The notes under the pieces: model-generated
Databases searched by the model: none
Seen by the model: the letters and a program-made list of their open reading frames with translations, nothing else
Told to the model about the DNA's origin: nothing
Assembly: GCA_014549065.1 (NCBI GenBank)
Contig: JACDOX010000067.1
Location: 2,672,815-2,736,814 of the forward strand
Direction of reading: 5' to 3'
Length of the DNA stretch: 64,000 bases
Origin: Cardinalis cardinalis
Taxonomy: Eukaryota > Chordata > Aves > Passeriformes > Cardinalidae
Made by a program: the position numbers and the translations under genes
Part shown: in pieces, positions 37,960 to 49,929 of the stretch
How positions within the stretch are numbered: the stretch's first letter is position 1
Layout of the letters: every line of letters begins with the position of its first letter

Positions 37960-40900
37960 AAAGGATTGAAGCAACACGGTGTTAGTCAAGCAAATTTCCA
38001 TTAGTAGCAGGGTATGAGAGCGGCAGTGTTCAAATGAGTGCTTTGGAGCGAGCCAAAGCACAGCCACAGCCGCGTGGTCTTGGTCAGAGTCTCCTTCAAT
38101 TCATCTCAGCTTGCTCAGAGTTCAGAACAAACCATGCCAGTTCTGACAGGACCCAGCATGGACAGAGCACGGGGGTGATCCTACCCAACTGTTTCTTGGA
38201 GCTGAGAATGTCCAAAAGGATTCTTAGGCTTTAAAGCTGAAAATTATTAGAAAACCAAAGTGATACATGGCAACGGGGAAACACTTTCAGCAGAGAAAAC
38301 TCAAATGTACCTGGTGAGAGATTCAATGGAAAGCTTTCAAGCACAGCTTACCCTGAGCCTGCCCTGACTTTGCTGAGGACAAAAGAGTGAGCCCTCTCCT
38401 CCATCTTTGTTTTTTTCTGGATTGCAAAAATTCTGACATCCCTTTGGAGAGACCTTTGTAGACCTTTGGATGCCTCAGGAAGTTTCTGTCTGTCAGTGAC
38501 TATTACAGCCACTTCTGGGACTGTGTCTAGCACTCCTGTCTGAGTTTCCTAGGAGCAGTCTTAGTCTTTCTTGTGCTCAAAATTTCTTGTATATTGGTTC
38601 TTTTCCTTTCACAGCCTAGCCTGCCCTGTGCTCTGGAAGGATCTCCAAAGACACGTACTCCTGACTTCTCTTTGGTACATTTTTCTGTCATTCCTTCCTC
38701 CAGGCAGCTTCTCCTGACCCAGACTAGATCAGGGAGCAGTAAGTAGTTTGGGCTTTTTGTCCCAGCCAGTCTTTTTAGCAGAATTTGCTTTGCACAGTGA
38801 CAAACTCCCTTGTGAACAAAGAGATCAGAGGTAACCCTCAGACCAGGCTGTCCCATTGATTCACACGTGAAGTCTGAAGGGTGGGATGTGTGGCACATGG
38901 GATGTGTGACAGGCAGTGGAGAAGTGGAATTCTGTGTTCCTGTGTGCTCCTTGGCAGGACATGCCTTGTCAGCACAGGCATGTGTGTGTCAGGAGAACCA
39001 GGGATATGCTTTTCCTNTATTACAAATGATCTTGGTATCACGATTGGAAGCATAGAGCCATTCCCAGATTAGTGATAATCCCCTGTGGTGGTTTTGTTTC
39101 TGTGTTGCAAGTGCCAATAGATGTCACACCCAGCTGTGTCATTACTGGCTGTCATCTGCATACAAGTGTCTTGCCACAGGTGATAGACATTGTTGATCCT
39201 AACGTCTTTCAAATGTTGAAGCTAGAGAAATGGGATATCTNTGAGAAATGATCTGTGGTGAAGTTTCATTTGTTACAAGCGAGATTGTTTCCTTTTCTGC
39301 TCTGGGCAAGTTTCTGACGGTTGCCATGTGTCTTTAATGCATACTGTGTGTACAAGCATCTCTACAGCACTCATGCTGACCAGCAGAGCAGTGCCACAAG
39401 CAATGAAAAAATACAATTTCTCTTAGCTCTGTTAAGTAGTGTCTGTGCCAGATCTGCCTGCAAGAGTTGCCTGCAGCCAGCTGCCATCTCAGACTAATGT
39501 GTGCACCACCATGTACCATTGCCCTTGGATCTTGCAGAGCAGTCTTACATTTACCTCTCACTGTTCTCATTTCAAAGGCAGTGTTTTTGCAATTGGTACA
39601 GAGATAACAAAATACAATTGCTTGCTGATCTCAGATCAGCATTCCTGGAAGAACTGCTGTGATGAGTCAGCAGTCTGAGGGCAGACAGCATCCTTGGATC
39701 AAACACNAGGCCAGGCCATGGAGTAATACAGTGATCCTAATTGCAATCTGTGCCCCTTTCTGACGAGTTACAAAGTTGTCTGCTCTTGAATATGTCATCA
39801 TATAGGCATGTAGGACTCACAGCTAAGATATTAAACGTGGTATGCATGTANAGCTGGTGCTGAAAGTGCAGTTTGCTTATGTGAACCTGTAGATTTGCTT
39901 CCAGATCAGATAAAAACAAATGAGCAATGACCNTTTGAGGATGTAGAGATGGAGGAAAGAGTCTCACTAGGCTGCATCACTTTCTAAGAGAAAGGAAATA
40001 ATGAGTTTGAGCTGAAATAAATTATTTTTNCAACTGTTCTGGAGTAAGTATGCAGAGGGAGTGCACAGAGTTGGAGCTCTACCACTGCCAGGGTTCTGAC
40101 AGCTAATATGACTAAANGAGATCAGCTCCCACCTAACAGAACATTGGAATGGATTCTGGGATTGCTTAAGATAAAATGAATGGCAAAGACATGAAGTCCA
40201 GGACCTTCCTTATTCTGAGGGATGGTAGGCACAGAAACCCTATTATTTTCTAATAGCATTTTACACCTCTCCCTCATCATTTTGAAACTCATTTGAACTG
40301 TTCATATAGTTTAAAAAATGCCCTTTTTGGTTGTCTTGGGTGGGACATACATCTGATTTACTTTGCTGCATGCAAGTTAGTCAAAAGAACGAGGANAGAT
40401 GGCTCATGGTATTTTCAGCAGATATTTCATTTCTTCTCTACTGCTGTATTTCTTTTGAAGGAGATAGTTAAAAAAGAAAAAAAATTANTCCAGTCTACAG
40501 GTCTGAGAAGAGAATCCACAGGTACCCCTGTCTTTAATCATGCTCATAAATATTTCACTGAAAAGTAGGGAGAAATTAATTGTTTCACAGATGGGTTCAA
40601 GCATGTGTTAAGTATTCAAGAGCTTTCAGATGAGATCTAACACATCTAAATGCANTCTCATCCAGGTCTTTCTGGTCTGCACTAACAGCACATTGCCCTG
40701 TTCTTTATTTGGCCTTGTAGTGGAATCAGCAACCATAGGACAAATCCATATAAAAAGGTGAAATTCTTAGACCCTATTCAAGTAGCATGAGTTGCATTTC
40801 AGTAAGTTTCACAGGTTGCCTCATATATAGAAACTTTCAGCTGTGTTTATGTATTTTTAGTCCTTGAAAATCCTTTGGTTACAGATCAGATTTCTCTTTA

Positions 40901-42275
40901 AGTAGCAAAATGAGTGCAGTCATTCTGGTTGCCTGAATAGTCTCCTTTCTTGGAGGACATGTCCTTGTCCTAAAGCTCTTCTCTGCTTGCCAGGCCTAGA
41001 CAAGGTGGCTCTGCTGAAAAGCTGTCACTACAGATCGTCNTTGACTTCAGCAGAGGGGTGATTTTTCCCCCTCTTTGTCATTTCCATAATGGGATTACAA
41101 AGATGCACAGAGTTGCAGTGTTCCAGGAGACCAGACAGCTGGACTAGAGTCAGGGCCCTCCACGGGTATGCTGTGAGCTTTGCTTTAATAATTGCCATAG
41201 TATTTTTAATTAGGATAAAGCACCATATCCCTGTGAAACNATAGAAAACATCTAGAGGGTGTAATGGGTTTCAGCTGATGTCTGGTGGTTATTTGTACNC
41301 AAATCCTTCCAGACTGGGAAAGAAAATTTGTGGAGGATTGTGGAACATCTCTGTGCAAGAAATTAATTATTTGACTTACTTAACAGGAGTTACTTAACAC
41401 CATTTCTTTCATTTTTTCTTTTGGTAAGGAAAAGTCTAAGCAGTCCACAGACCAAACTATAGGGACTGCTAATGTTGGTGAACTATTTTGACCTCACTTA
41501 ACTGGAGTGGGTGAGAACAGAAATGTGTGGAGACAGCACATCCAGTGTTTGGCTTGTTCTGCTGCTTCTTTTAGAAGCAGAGAAAAGGTCCCTTATGACA
41601 AAAAGNCTTTAGCTGTCAAGCAAAAACACACGGCATAGGAACTGATGAACTGGATGCTTCTCTGAGATGGCCAGATCCCCCCAGGAATGAAGGTGTAAGT
41701 CAGCCTTCTCCCCCNGAGTCACATCAGCTGAGAGCAGCGTGTCACTTCAGTGCTCTGTGTGGGACAAGCCCTTTTCCCTTTGCTCCCTCACTGCAGCACA
41801 GCTCAAGGCCCACATGTCCCCAGGGACATTGCCCTTTTACTCCTAGTAATGCTGCTTTGAACCTCTTTTCAAGGCTTTCCTAAACTCTGAGGGCTATAGT
41901 AGTGCCTGTTTTGGGGACACAGTGCAGAAATGATGCGTTTTGAATTGCATGAATACCATCACAGAGACAAGGGACATGGCTGACTCAGAGATGTGAAGTG
42001 ACATATTTTCTTCAGCTGAGCTTTTGAGGGAAAAGCAGCCACTGTGGTGCAAGTCTGACATATTTGGACTGTCTAGGTCTACCCTGTACTAGAGAGATCA
42101 GCATCAACTACAGGATAGAATGGTGTGCTTAGGACAGATAACCTGCACTTACAGGACACCTACAGGACAGAACACGGCTCCATGGCCAAGCTCATTATAA
42201 CTCTTACCCACATTTAGAAGAAGAGTGCACCATTTCTTGTCTATCTGAAAGCAATGGAAAGGCACCCCTTGTCCC
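37960..42275. other. Non-coding stretch, nothing firmly identified
   Basis: A small imperfect tandem duplication (GGGATGTGTG twice) lies at 38883-38908. The minus-strand 123-codon frame at 38527-38898 has no recognised domain. No transposon was identified. Confidence 0.5.
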
Positions 42276-42310
42276 ACAACACACACTCACACACACACTC
42301 ACACATACAC
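42276..42310 (+). repeat. Imperfect (CA)n microsatellite
   Basis: CA dinucleotides are interrupted by CT and AT steps over about 35 bases, ending at an ambiguous N (42311). It is a plausible polymorphic site. Confidence 0.9.
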
Positions 42311-42311
42311 N

Positions 42312-42893
42312 TGTGCTACATTTCACAACAGGAAATGAGTTATTTCTGCAGAAATGAAACACCTAAGCATTGCCAGTTCCATACTAGCAGCCTTTCAGAA
42401 GTGCCTCTTTGCTATCTGTAGTCACTGCACTTGGTCTGAACGTGGCAGAGCTGCCAAAAGCCTCAGAAGAACTTTATCAGCATCCTACTGGAGTTGTCTC
42501 AGGATTTCAGTGTGATCTGATTTTATTGAAGCAGCACCTCCTGCATTTGTTTCCCTAAATGTTTTACTAACCAAAGTAATAAACACAGATAGGTGTTCTG
42601 GACTCTCTTGTAAAGAACAACAACCAAAAAACCCCTACACAATAAAAGTGCACATTTTAAATAGAGAAACTGTAAAAGGGCTCTACTTCCCAAGTATTAT
42701 TTAATGGAAATGAAGAGAGCGTAAGATGAGCTATATTGGAAAAGCAATANCAGCTGAGTTGCTGTACATGACATCTAATTCTGTATCAATTGATTTACCA
42801 GTTATTGATATACTATAGTATTTATATACCATGTCCCCAAAAATGAAACATTAGGAGTGGCAGGCTGCTCCTCCTTGCTGAACACCAGTGTGA
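42312..42893. other. Non-coding stretch, nothing identified
   Basis: AT-rich, with a short perfect palindrome TACTATAGTA near 42810. No gene signal. Confidence 0.55.
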
Positions 42894-43336
42894 TTAGAGT
42901 CTCTGCTCTTGTTTGATTACCTTGCTGATAGAGCAGTCTAAGCTGAATTTTTTACCCTTAATTTGGGAGTATCTGTAAAAGTTAGGGTCATCTGCATAAC
43001 TGGCTAATGAGCCAGGGAGCACATGGCAGTAGCTTTGTGGAGAAGCTGTGATAAATCTTGTATTGCTGGAGGGGACTGTTTCAATCTGTGTGTGCATTTC
43101 AAGTGGGGGCCTCAAAAGCACCTGGCCTTTCTCTCCCTGAAGTTCCTGAAAGCTGTTAGGTGACCACTGAAAACAACTGCTAAACATCTCTCACCCTTCT
43201 CCTGTAAATGGCAGATGAGGAACTGCTTGGCTGAGGGGAGTTTTGGTACTTGGTCACTGGTGAAAATATGATTCAGGTCCTTTAGAACAGACAAGTCATT
43301 GCTGTGCAACAGCTTTCCAGCAGGTTTTGGTCTCAT
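42894..43336 (-). pseudogene. Possible frameshifted coding remnant (weak)
   Basis: Two minus-strand frames overlap: 43112-43336 (74 codons) and 42894-43187 (97 codons). Together they keep about 440 bases open in two registers, a pattern that one frameshift in an old coding segment could give. Neither translated part contains a domain that I recognise, and stop-poor DNA can give the same picture. It is listed so that it can be checked; chance is more likely. Confidence 0.15.
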
Positions 43337-46300
43337 TCTGGTATCTAATGGACAAAGGAATCCTGCTAAGTGCTACCAGGCTGGTTCTCCTCTAGAAGTC
43401 AGTGCAAAGAAGCAGAGATTGAAAAGGAGTAAACGAGCATGAAGCTTAAATTTTTCTCTGTGCTGGGTTATCATGAAGGTGAAGCTAAGGCACATTACTA
43501 GGCAGCAGGAGGGCAGCCTGGCTTACTGCAGATTCTGCTTTGCAAATAAACAGTGACATCTACTCCTCNCAGTGTCCACTGCTACCCCTCAGACGTACCA
43601 GGGTCACTTGCTGTTTAAGTGTAAGAAATTCTGTTGATTTCACTGTTCTCTCATATATTCCCACCTGTGCTACAAGAGTACTCAAAGTCATTTCTCCTAC
43701 AATTTGAAGTTGCCTGCCCACAGCAGAGGCAGCTTCAGCTCTGGTTTAAGTGCACAGCATGTGCAGTCAGGGAACTTTGACCATGTCACTACTATGCACA
43801 TCACATTCCCTTCATGTGACTGTACATTTCAGAAACTTCCTTTTTGCTGATCCAAACTTAAGGCTGCAGTACCATGGGCTTCATTACAAAAGCACAGATA
43901 GATTTTAGCACTGCCTACACTGTTCAGCAGCCAGCCCTCACTGGGAAATTACAGACTGTTGTGTTTAGCTGTGTAGATGCTGTGCAATGTTTCAGAGCTT
44001 ACTAAGGATTATTTTTTTTTTTTTTTTCGGTTCAGGAGACCAAAAAAATAGCTTACATTGGTTTGTTCTATCAAATTCAAGCTGACACAGTCACTCTATA
44101 AGAAATATCCATATTTCCTATATGTTTATGACTAAATGTTGCAGCCACCACAACCAGAAAATGTAAAATAATTCACTTAAAAGACAAGAAATCTGGAAGG
44201 TGTTCCAGCTCTGTGCTGGCAGAAGTTACTGGAGATTATGTATGGACATGCACAGCTAGCAGTGCTGCTGTTCTAACAAGAGAAAAGAAAGGGCCTTTAA
44301 ATAGCCTGCAGTACTTGGATAAGCAAAAAAGCTGAAAAGCAGCAAACAAACAAACAAACCCAAACAATTTTTTNAAAAAAAACCAATGGATTGAAAATAT
44401 CAGAGTGAAACACGTCGCTGGTCCTGTGGAGAGGCCAAGATTTGATGCAAGGAGCACAAAGCAGCTTTCAGGGTGGCACTCAAATTTTCTCATGTAGATT
44501 TTTTTTCCTTATCTGGTGTAAAAATTACAGATGCTGTCTGTTGTCCCCCCACATCTGTACATCTTTCATTTCCTTACAGGCACCAGANACACCTCACCAT
44601 GCCTTTACATACACCTTTCCCACTCAGTGCTGCACTGGATTTCTCTGTATCTCATTAGGTACGTTGACAAATATTGATAATGTGTATATATATTTTTTAA
44701 AAAACAGGACCTACCCAAAGTTGATCTGAACAATATTAAACCATTCTAATTGTCGCTTAATTAGGGCTGTGTTTTCTAACAGAATAGCTNTTTTTATACA
44801 CTACTTAGTGGGGGTTCAGTTGTATTAGCATGAATTTAATCTTTACCCTACAGGAATAAGCAACACTTCTATTTTTTTTCTTTCTTTTTTTTTTTTTTTT
44901 AATATACCAATAGAGGGAGATACATAGCTCTGATTGTATGGATGTATTGAGGCAGCCCAGGAGGTGTGTTTGTGTAAGGCTGAGATCCAGAAAGGCAAAT
45001 AAATATCAAAGATTTCAATGGAAGCCCAATGTCTAAAAGCTGTGGTAGCATCAAAATCAGCTGTAAATGCTTGTGATCTTGTGCAGCACCTGAAAAGTTG
45101 TGAAAACCACCACAAGCAAGAAACAATTGAGGATGTGATGGTTCCAGAAAATTGTTACAAAGACACTTTATGAGTCCTTTTGCTATCAACAGCACACATG
45201 CTTTGTGCTCTGCAGCATGTCATCAAATGCTTCAGTTAATTACTCACTAATTATAACACTGTTGAATGGCTACACTGTGGCAACCNTATAATTATGGAGC
45301 ATAAAGTACTGAGCAGTTGCAAGGCTGAGCATATTGACTGATTACAATAAATCTCCTGCTTATTGTTGATATTTTTCACCTGTTTAACAGTTGTAATGTT
45401 TGCCTATCATACCCTCAAACTCAGAGCAGTATATGAAGTGTTAGTAGCAGAAGTTAATTAAAGTGGAAAGCAGGAAAGCTGTACTGAAATGGTAGTGTAT
45501 GATGACAAATATGTGCTGAAACACAAAACCTGGAAATGGCCCTTCACAGCTGCCAGGGCACAGCATTCCTCTCACACCCATTATGCAACTCCCTCACTGA
45601 AAGAGNGAAAAGGAGAAAAGAGGTCACTGATGTTTTAAAAATACAGTGAGGTGACTCAGAATCTCAGGGCAGCTCACAGAGATGGAGAGGGAGTTTCAGC
45701 TTGCGTGTGCTTCCAGGCTCCCAACATCACCAGGGGGAGAAGGCATTGAAAGAGCTGCTGGAAATGTTGCCAGCTAATGAGCCCTGCAGGGACTCCCCTG
45801 GCACGCTGGGGCTGGCTGGAGCACCGGGTGCCCCCACAGTACCAGCAGTTTCCCCAGCTCGGGTGGTAGGGAGCAGATGATGCACAGCTGGCTCAGGTTA
45901 TACTTCCCAAGCAGACTCTTGCATCACAGGAAATGTCAGCTAAACATCTTAGGGCAGTTGCCTGGGGTGCTTTGTACTTGCTGGTACAAAGTACAGCTAA
46001 AAGTCTTCATCTACCCTTTTTATATTTAAGGGAGGACACAAACACAGGCAAAAATCCAGCCCTGGGATCTTGTGTGTTCCACAAATCATTTTTGCTCTCC
46101 CCTCAAAATACATTGATGTTCAGGATCTGGGGAAGTGTATNCTAAGCTGTCCCTGCCATTGATATTTTGCATTAGAGCCAGGAGCAGCAAAAGACACTAT
46201 TTCATTAAAACTCAATGAAAGCCTTGCTTGCTCATGCTGCTATGAGTAGTTATTCCTGTNTTCTCAGAATGGAATGGCAAAGCAGGAAATGCTTAATCAA

Positions 46301-47790
46301 GGAGTTTTCCACTTCATATTTGGGAAACCACTCCACACTGCTGTGGTTCTCGTTCCCTCCCAGTGCCACCTGCCATACAAATGTGCACTCGGAGGAAGGC
46401 TCAGTGATTGTCATCTGCAGAGCATTGAAGTGCTACAGAGCCACTTNTCACTTGCAAGTGAATGGGAAGTTCTTTCCACAAAGACAAACCTTTCTTAAAA
46501 CATGCTGCCGGTTCCTTCCCTGTGAATAGAGGCTGACTCTTGTAGCAGCCTTGCCTTTCTCTAGATTTAAGGCTCTGAAAGTTGAAAAGAAGCCTAAAGG
46601 ATCTGTGTGAGCTATTAGCATAAAGGCCTCACAGTGCACTTAGGAACTTCTGTATTTATTGTTGGTGTTCATTATCAAAAAGAATAAAATGTTTTACCAA
46701 AATGTGATAAATTAATGCCATAGAGAAAACTGCAACAATTGCTGAGTCTGGATTTGGACTACATTAGGAAGAAGATAATTGCTGGTGTAATTACACACAG
46801 CTCCAGACTGTGGTGTGTCTGACCCATGGTCATTTTTATGCCCATACTAAAATGTCAATAATATCCTGCAATAGAATGTTCTCCTCCCCAGATCCTCTCA
46901 GCATTGTTAGAGCTGATAATGCATCTGCAGTCTGCACATTTTTCTCAGTGTTTGTTTTGGAAATGTTCCATTCTTCAACTATCATATAAACTTTGGCTCA
47001 AGTGATAGCCTGGACCTGGAAGAGTTTCAGGACACAACAATGGGGGGCGTTTACTGATTTTCAATGCCTGTTGAGAATGATAGACTGGTAAGCTCTTCTG
47101 TGGATGATATATGTAAAACATGTGGCTGTTTGCCAGTATATCCAGTATATATAAAAAAGCAAGTAAAAAAAGGGGACTCCAGAGAGACAGAAAGACTGTT
47201 CATACTTTTTCCTGACATAGCCCTGGTCTCTCCTTTATCTTTTTATTGTTTCTGAATTCAGTTAAGTCTANTGTAGTGTTGTAACTGGACCTAATTGTGG
47301 CCAATCTGTTATGAATTCTGTGAGATATTTGTGCATCTTTGAGCTTTTTTACTCATTCAAGGCAGTATTTCCTTTGACATTTCAAAATAATTTGTCCTTA
47401 GGATAATTTTATTGCGTTCATTTCTTTGACATCCACAGGGTCTCACCAGAGAAAGGGTTGGCTCTGTTCNTTTTAGTGTGTCTCTTAGGGAAATATGAGT
47501 CATGGCTTTTAGAACTCCTTTTGTTTCATGAAGATGTTACTTTTAGAATATTGTCNAGATGAGCCCAGGTTACCAGCTGGGAACAAGAAAGGATGAACAG
47601 GTCTCCCTTTACCATTCTTGTATTTTCAGATTTTGAGCATTTTAGAAAGGCTGGTATGAATGTTGCTTCTCCTCCCTCCCAACTCTTTTTGGTCCTTAGA
47701 AGCTCTTGCAAACACAAGTTCTCAGACATTTTCTNTAGTTTTGGGAGTAGGGATTTGTAGACAAAAAACATTCATGCTTTGATTTTGCAG
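43337..47790. other. Non-coding stretch with homopolymer runs
   Basis: T16 runs lie at 44012-44027 and 44885-44900, and a (CAAA)4 repeat at 44343-44359. A GC-richer patch at 45540-45900 has no coding signal. The overlapping 45933-46530 frames are short and unsupported. If the exon at 47791 is real, this block may be an intron of the same plus-strand gene. Confidence 0.5.
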
Positions 47791-48056
47791 AATGAGGTGC
47801 AGGGAGATGTGTTTCAGATCATGGGCCACAGTGGAAATTGCAGCATTGCAGCCCTGCACAGACCCATGTGGAGTGCTGGAAAGAGTGGCTCCATTGAGTA
47901 TGAGGTCAAGTCACACTTGGAAAACAGCACAAAATTGCAGGGAGATCAGTCCAGCACTACTGCAGCAAATAGAAGCTTTGTGGTTTATTCCTATAACGTG
48001 CAGAAGAAAAAGAACCCTGGACCAAAACACTGTTTCTGGTTCCNCTTCCATGAAAT
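47791..48056 (+). CDS. Candidate internal coding exon, extracellular-type protein, gene not recognised
   Basis: This 266-base segment is preceded by GATTTTGCAG (acceptor AG at 47789-47790) and followed by a consensus donor GTGAGT at 48057-48062. It is open for 88 codons in one frame, starting on a codon boundary and ending after two bases of a codon. Codon choice is gene-like, with many GAG, CTG, GTG, CAG, AAG, ATC and AGC codons and no low complexity. The peptide runs from NEVQGDVFQIMG to KHCFWF-X-FHE. It has two cysteines (residues 17 and 81) and three N-glycosylation sequons (NCS at 16, NST at 45, NRS at 60). A basic KKK lies at residues 72-74. These suggest a secreted or ectodomain segment. 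The X at residue 85 comes from an ambiguous base (CNC). The downstream TGA overlaps the donor, so the frame closes only in the putative intron. No signal peptide or membrane helix is present. An alternative plus-strand frame (47792-48118) is also open but is less gene-like. I could not assign a family. It could also be an exon-sized fragment of a retrocopy. Confidence 0.5.
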
Positions 48057-48639
48057 GTGAGTATCACTCAAGTGTTGTTATGAGCTGTGAAAAGCTCAGT
48101 AGTCTGAACTTTAGCTAGTTGTAGAACTCAGAGAAGACAACTCTTTTTGTCAAGGAGCCAGAGGCGTATGTGATGTAAATCTGCTGTTCCACTGATTCCA
48201 GGAGAACCCAACAGGCTTGTGCTGCATCAACAAATCTGATGGGAAATAGTCAACAAATGATANTAATCAGTTTAACCCCTAAAATGCCACAGTAGCATGC
48301 AAAACTCACGGTGAAACCTATGAAAACAATAAGCACATAGCTTTGAGGGAATGGCTGAGGCTAACTGTAAAAATTAAACTTAAAGCATTAGAAAGGTGGT
48401 GAGTGGATCTTCTGTGGGTGCTGAAAGTTCACCAGGGCCCTGCTCTTCACTCAGGCCCCTTTTGCACTGAAAGTGCAGTTCTGGGGAGAGAGAGGAGCCA
48501 GACTAGAGGAAAGAGGTTCTTTTCAGGTCAGGAGAGGACTGATTTTCTTTGTAAAGACCTTTCCTTTCACCGTGCCAAGGATCAGTTGCTAGTTTAGAAC
48601 ATCTCCCTCTTTAAAAGGGAGCAAACAGCAGCTCTGTTT
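48057..48639. other. Putative intron sequence after the candidate exon
   Basis: Starts with the GTGAGT donor. No repeat or second exon is clear. Confidence 0.4.
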
Positions 48640-49299
48640 CATCTCTCTGAGTGTGGTGTGTGCAGGGGCAGCCAGGTGACAAACAGGCAGCCTGTGCTGA
48701 GCACCCCTGTTGATAAAGGCACAGGTGGAGCTGAGCCCGTGTTGGAGCTGCAGAGAGCAAATGTTTGCTGCACGTGCTCCATTAGTGCCGTTATCGGCTT
48801 GGGATGAGCAGGAGAACGGGAGCTGCTTTGTGGCACAGCTACTAACGCTAACTCACAGTGTCATTCAGGAAGGAAATTTAATCTCACATTTGCAATTTGA
48901 TTCAGACTTCTCCATTAATGATGTTTTCCTGCACAGATATTGCTGCGCAGCGAGTGCGGCTGCAGGCGCTGGGCCGGGCCTGTGGGCAGAGCGAGCGCTG
49001 GCAGCGGCTGTGCGGGCCCTGAGGCAGCCATTCCCTCAGTCGGGCTGAGCTCTGTCCAGCAGGCTGGTTAATCCAGAAAAACGCAGCTCCCTGAGCCTGT
49101 ACCAAATAGGAATTATCTTACAGCCTTTCCCTAGCCACTGCTCCCAGAGAGAGGCACCAGCACCTCCCTATCCAGGCAAAGGCCCACAGGTGGTTCTATC
49201 AGGGCAGGGCAGGTAAAATGGTCATGAAGAAAAGCAGGGTTTGGGTCTCCATTACTGCAGGCAGCAACCACAGGGGTTGATTTATTCCTGACCTCACAT
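48640..49299. promoter_or_regulatory. GC-rich block with a CpG-dense core beside the assembly gap
   Basis: At 48944-49045 about ten CpG dinucleotides occur within roughly 100 bases (GCGCAGCGAG, GCGAGCGC, GCGGGCCC and similar). This contrasts strongly with the CpG-poor window. The sequence TTTTCCTGCACAG at 48924-48936 just upstream could be a splice acceptor. A small CpG island, promoter or first exon, or a GC-rich coding exon, are all possible. The 112-codon plus-strand frame over it is alanine-rich, as GC-rich DNA tends to be. The 630-base gap starts about 250 bases further on, so the feature may be cut short. Confidence 0.35.
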
Positions 49300-49929
49300 N
49301 NNNNNNNNNNNNNNNNNNNNNNNNNNNNNNNNNNNNNNNNNNNNNNNNNNNNNNNNNNNNNNNNNNNNNNNNNNNNNNNNNNNNNNNNNNNNNNNNNNNN
49401 NNNNNNNNNNNNNNNNNNNNNNNNNNNNNNNNNNNNNNNNNNNNNNNNNNNNNNNNNNNNNNNNNNNNNNNNNNNNNNNNNNNNNNNNNNNNNNNNNNNN
49501 NNNNNNNNNNNNNNNNNNNNNNNNNNNNNNNNNNNNNNNNNNNNNNNNNNNNNNNNNNNNNNNNNNNNNNNNNNNNNNNNNNNNNNNNNNNNNNNNNNNN
49601 NNNNNNNNNNNNNNNNNNNNNNNNNNNNNNNNNNNNNNNNNNNNNNNNNNNNNNNNNNNNNNNNNNNNNNNNNNNNNNNNNNNNNNNNNNNNNNNNNNNN
49701 NNNNNNNNNNNNNNNNNNNNNNNNNNNNNNNNNNNNNNNNNNNNNNNNNNNNNNNNNNNNNNNNNNNNNNNNNNNNNNNNNNNNNNNNNNNNNNNNNNNN
49801 NNNNNNNNNNNNNNNNNNNNNNNNNNNNNNNNNNNNNNNNNNNNNNNNNNNNNNNNNNNNNNNNNNNNNNNNNNNNNNNNNNNNNNNNNNNNNNNNNNNN
49901 NNNNNNNNNNNNNNNNNNNNNNNNNNNNN
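49300..49929. other. Assembly gap (630 N)
   Basis: This is an uninterrupted run of 630 N. Both flanks are fairly GC-rich, a typical setting for sequencing drop-out in bird genomes. The three minus-strand frames that appear to cross it consist almost wholly of unknown residues and are artefacts. Confidence 1.

Noticed and set aside
48937..49048. Second coding exon spliced to the 47791-48056 exon
   Set aside because: An acceptor-like TTTTCCTGCACAG exists. However, joining in the required phase gives an alanine-rich translation ending at a TGA (49046-49048) without recognisable features, so it is left as part of the GC-rich regulatory-type block.
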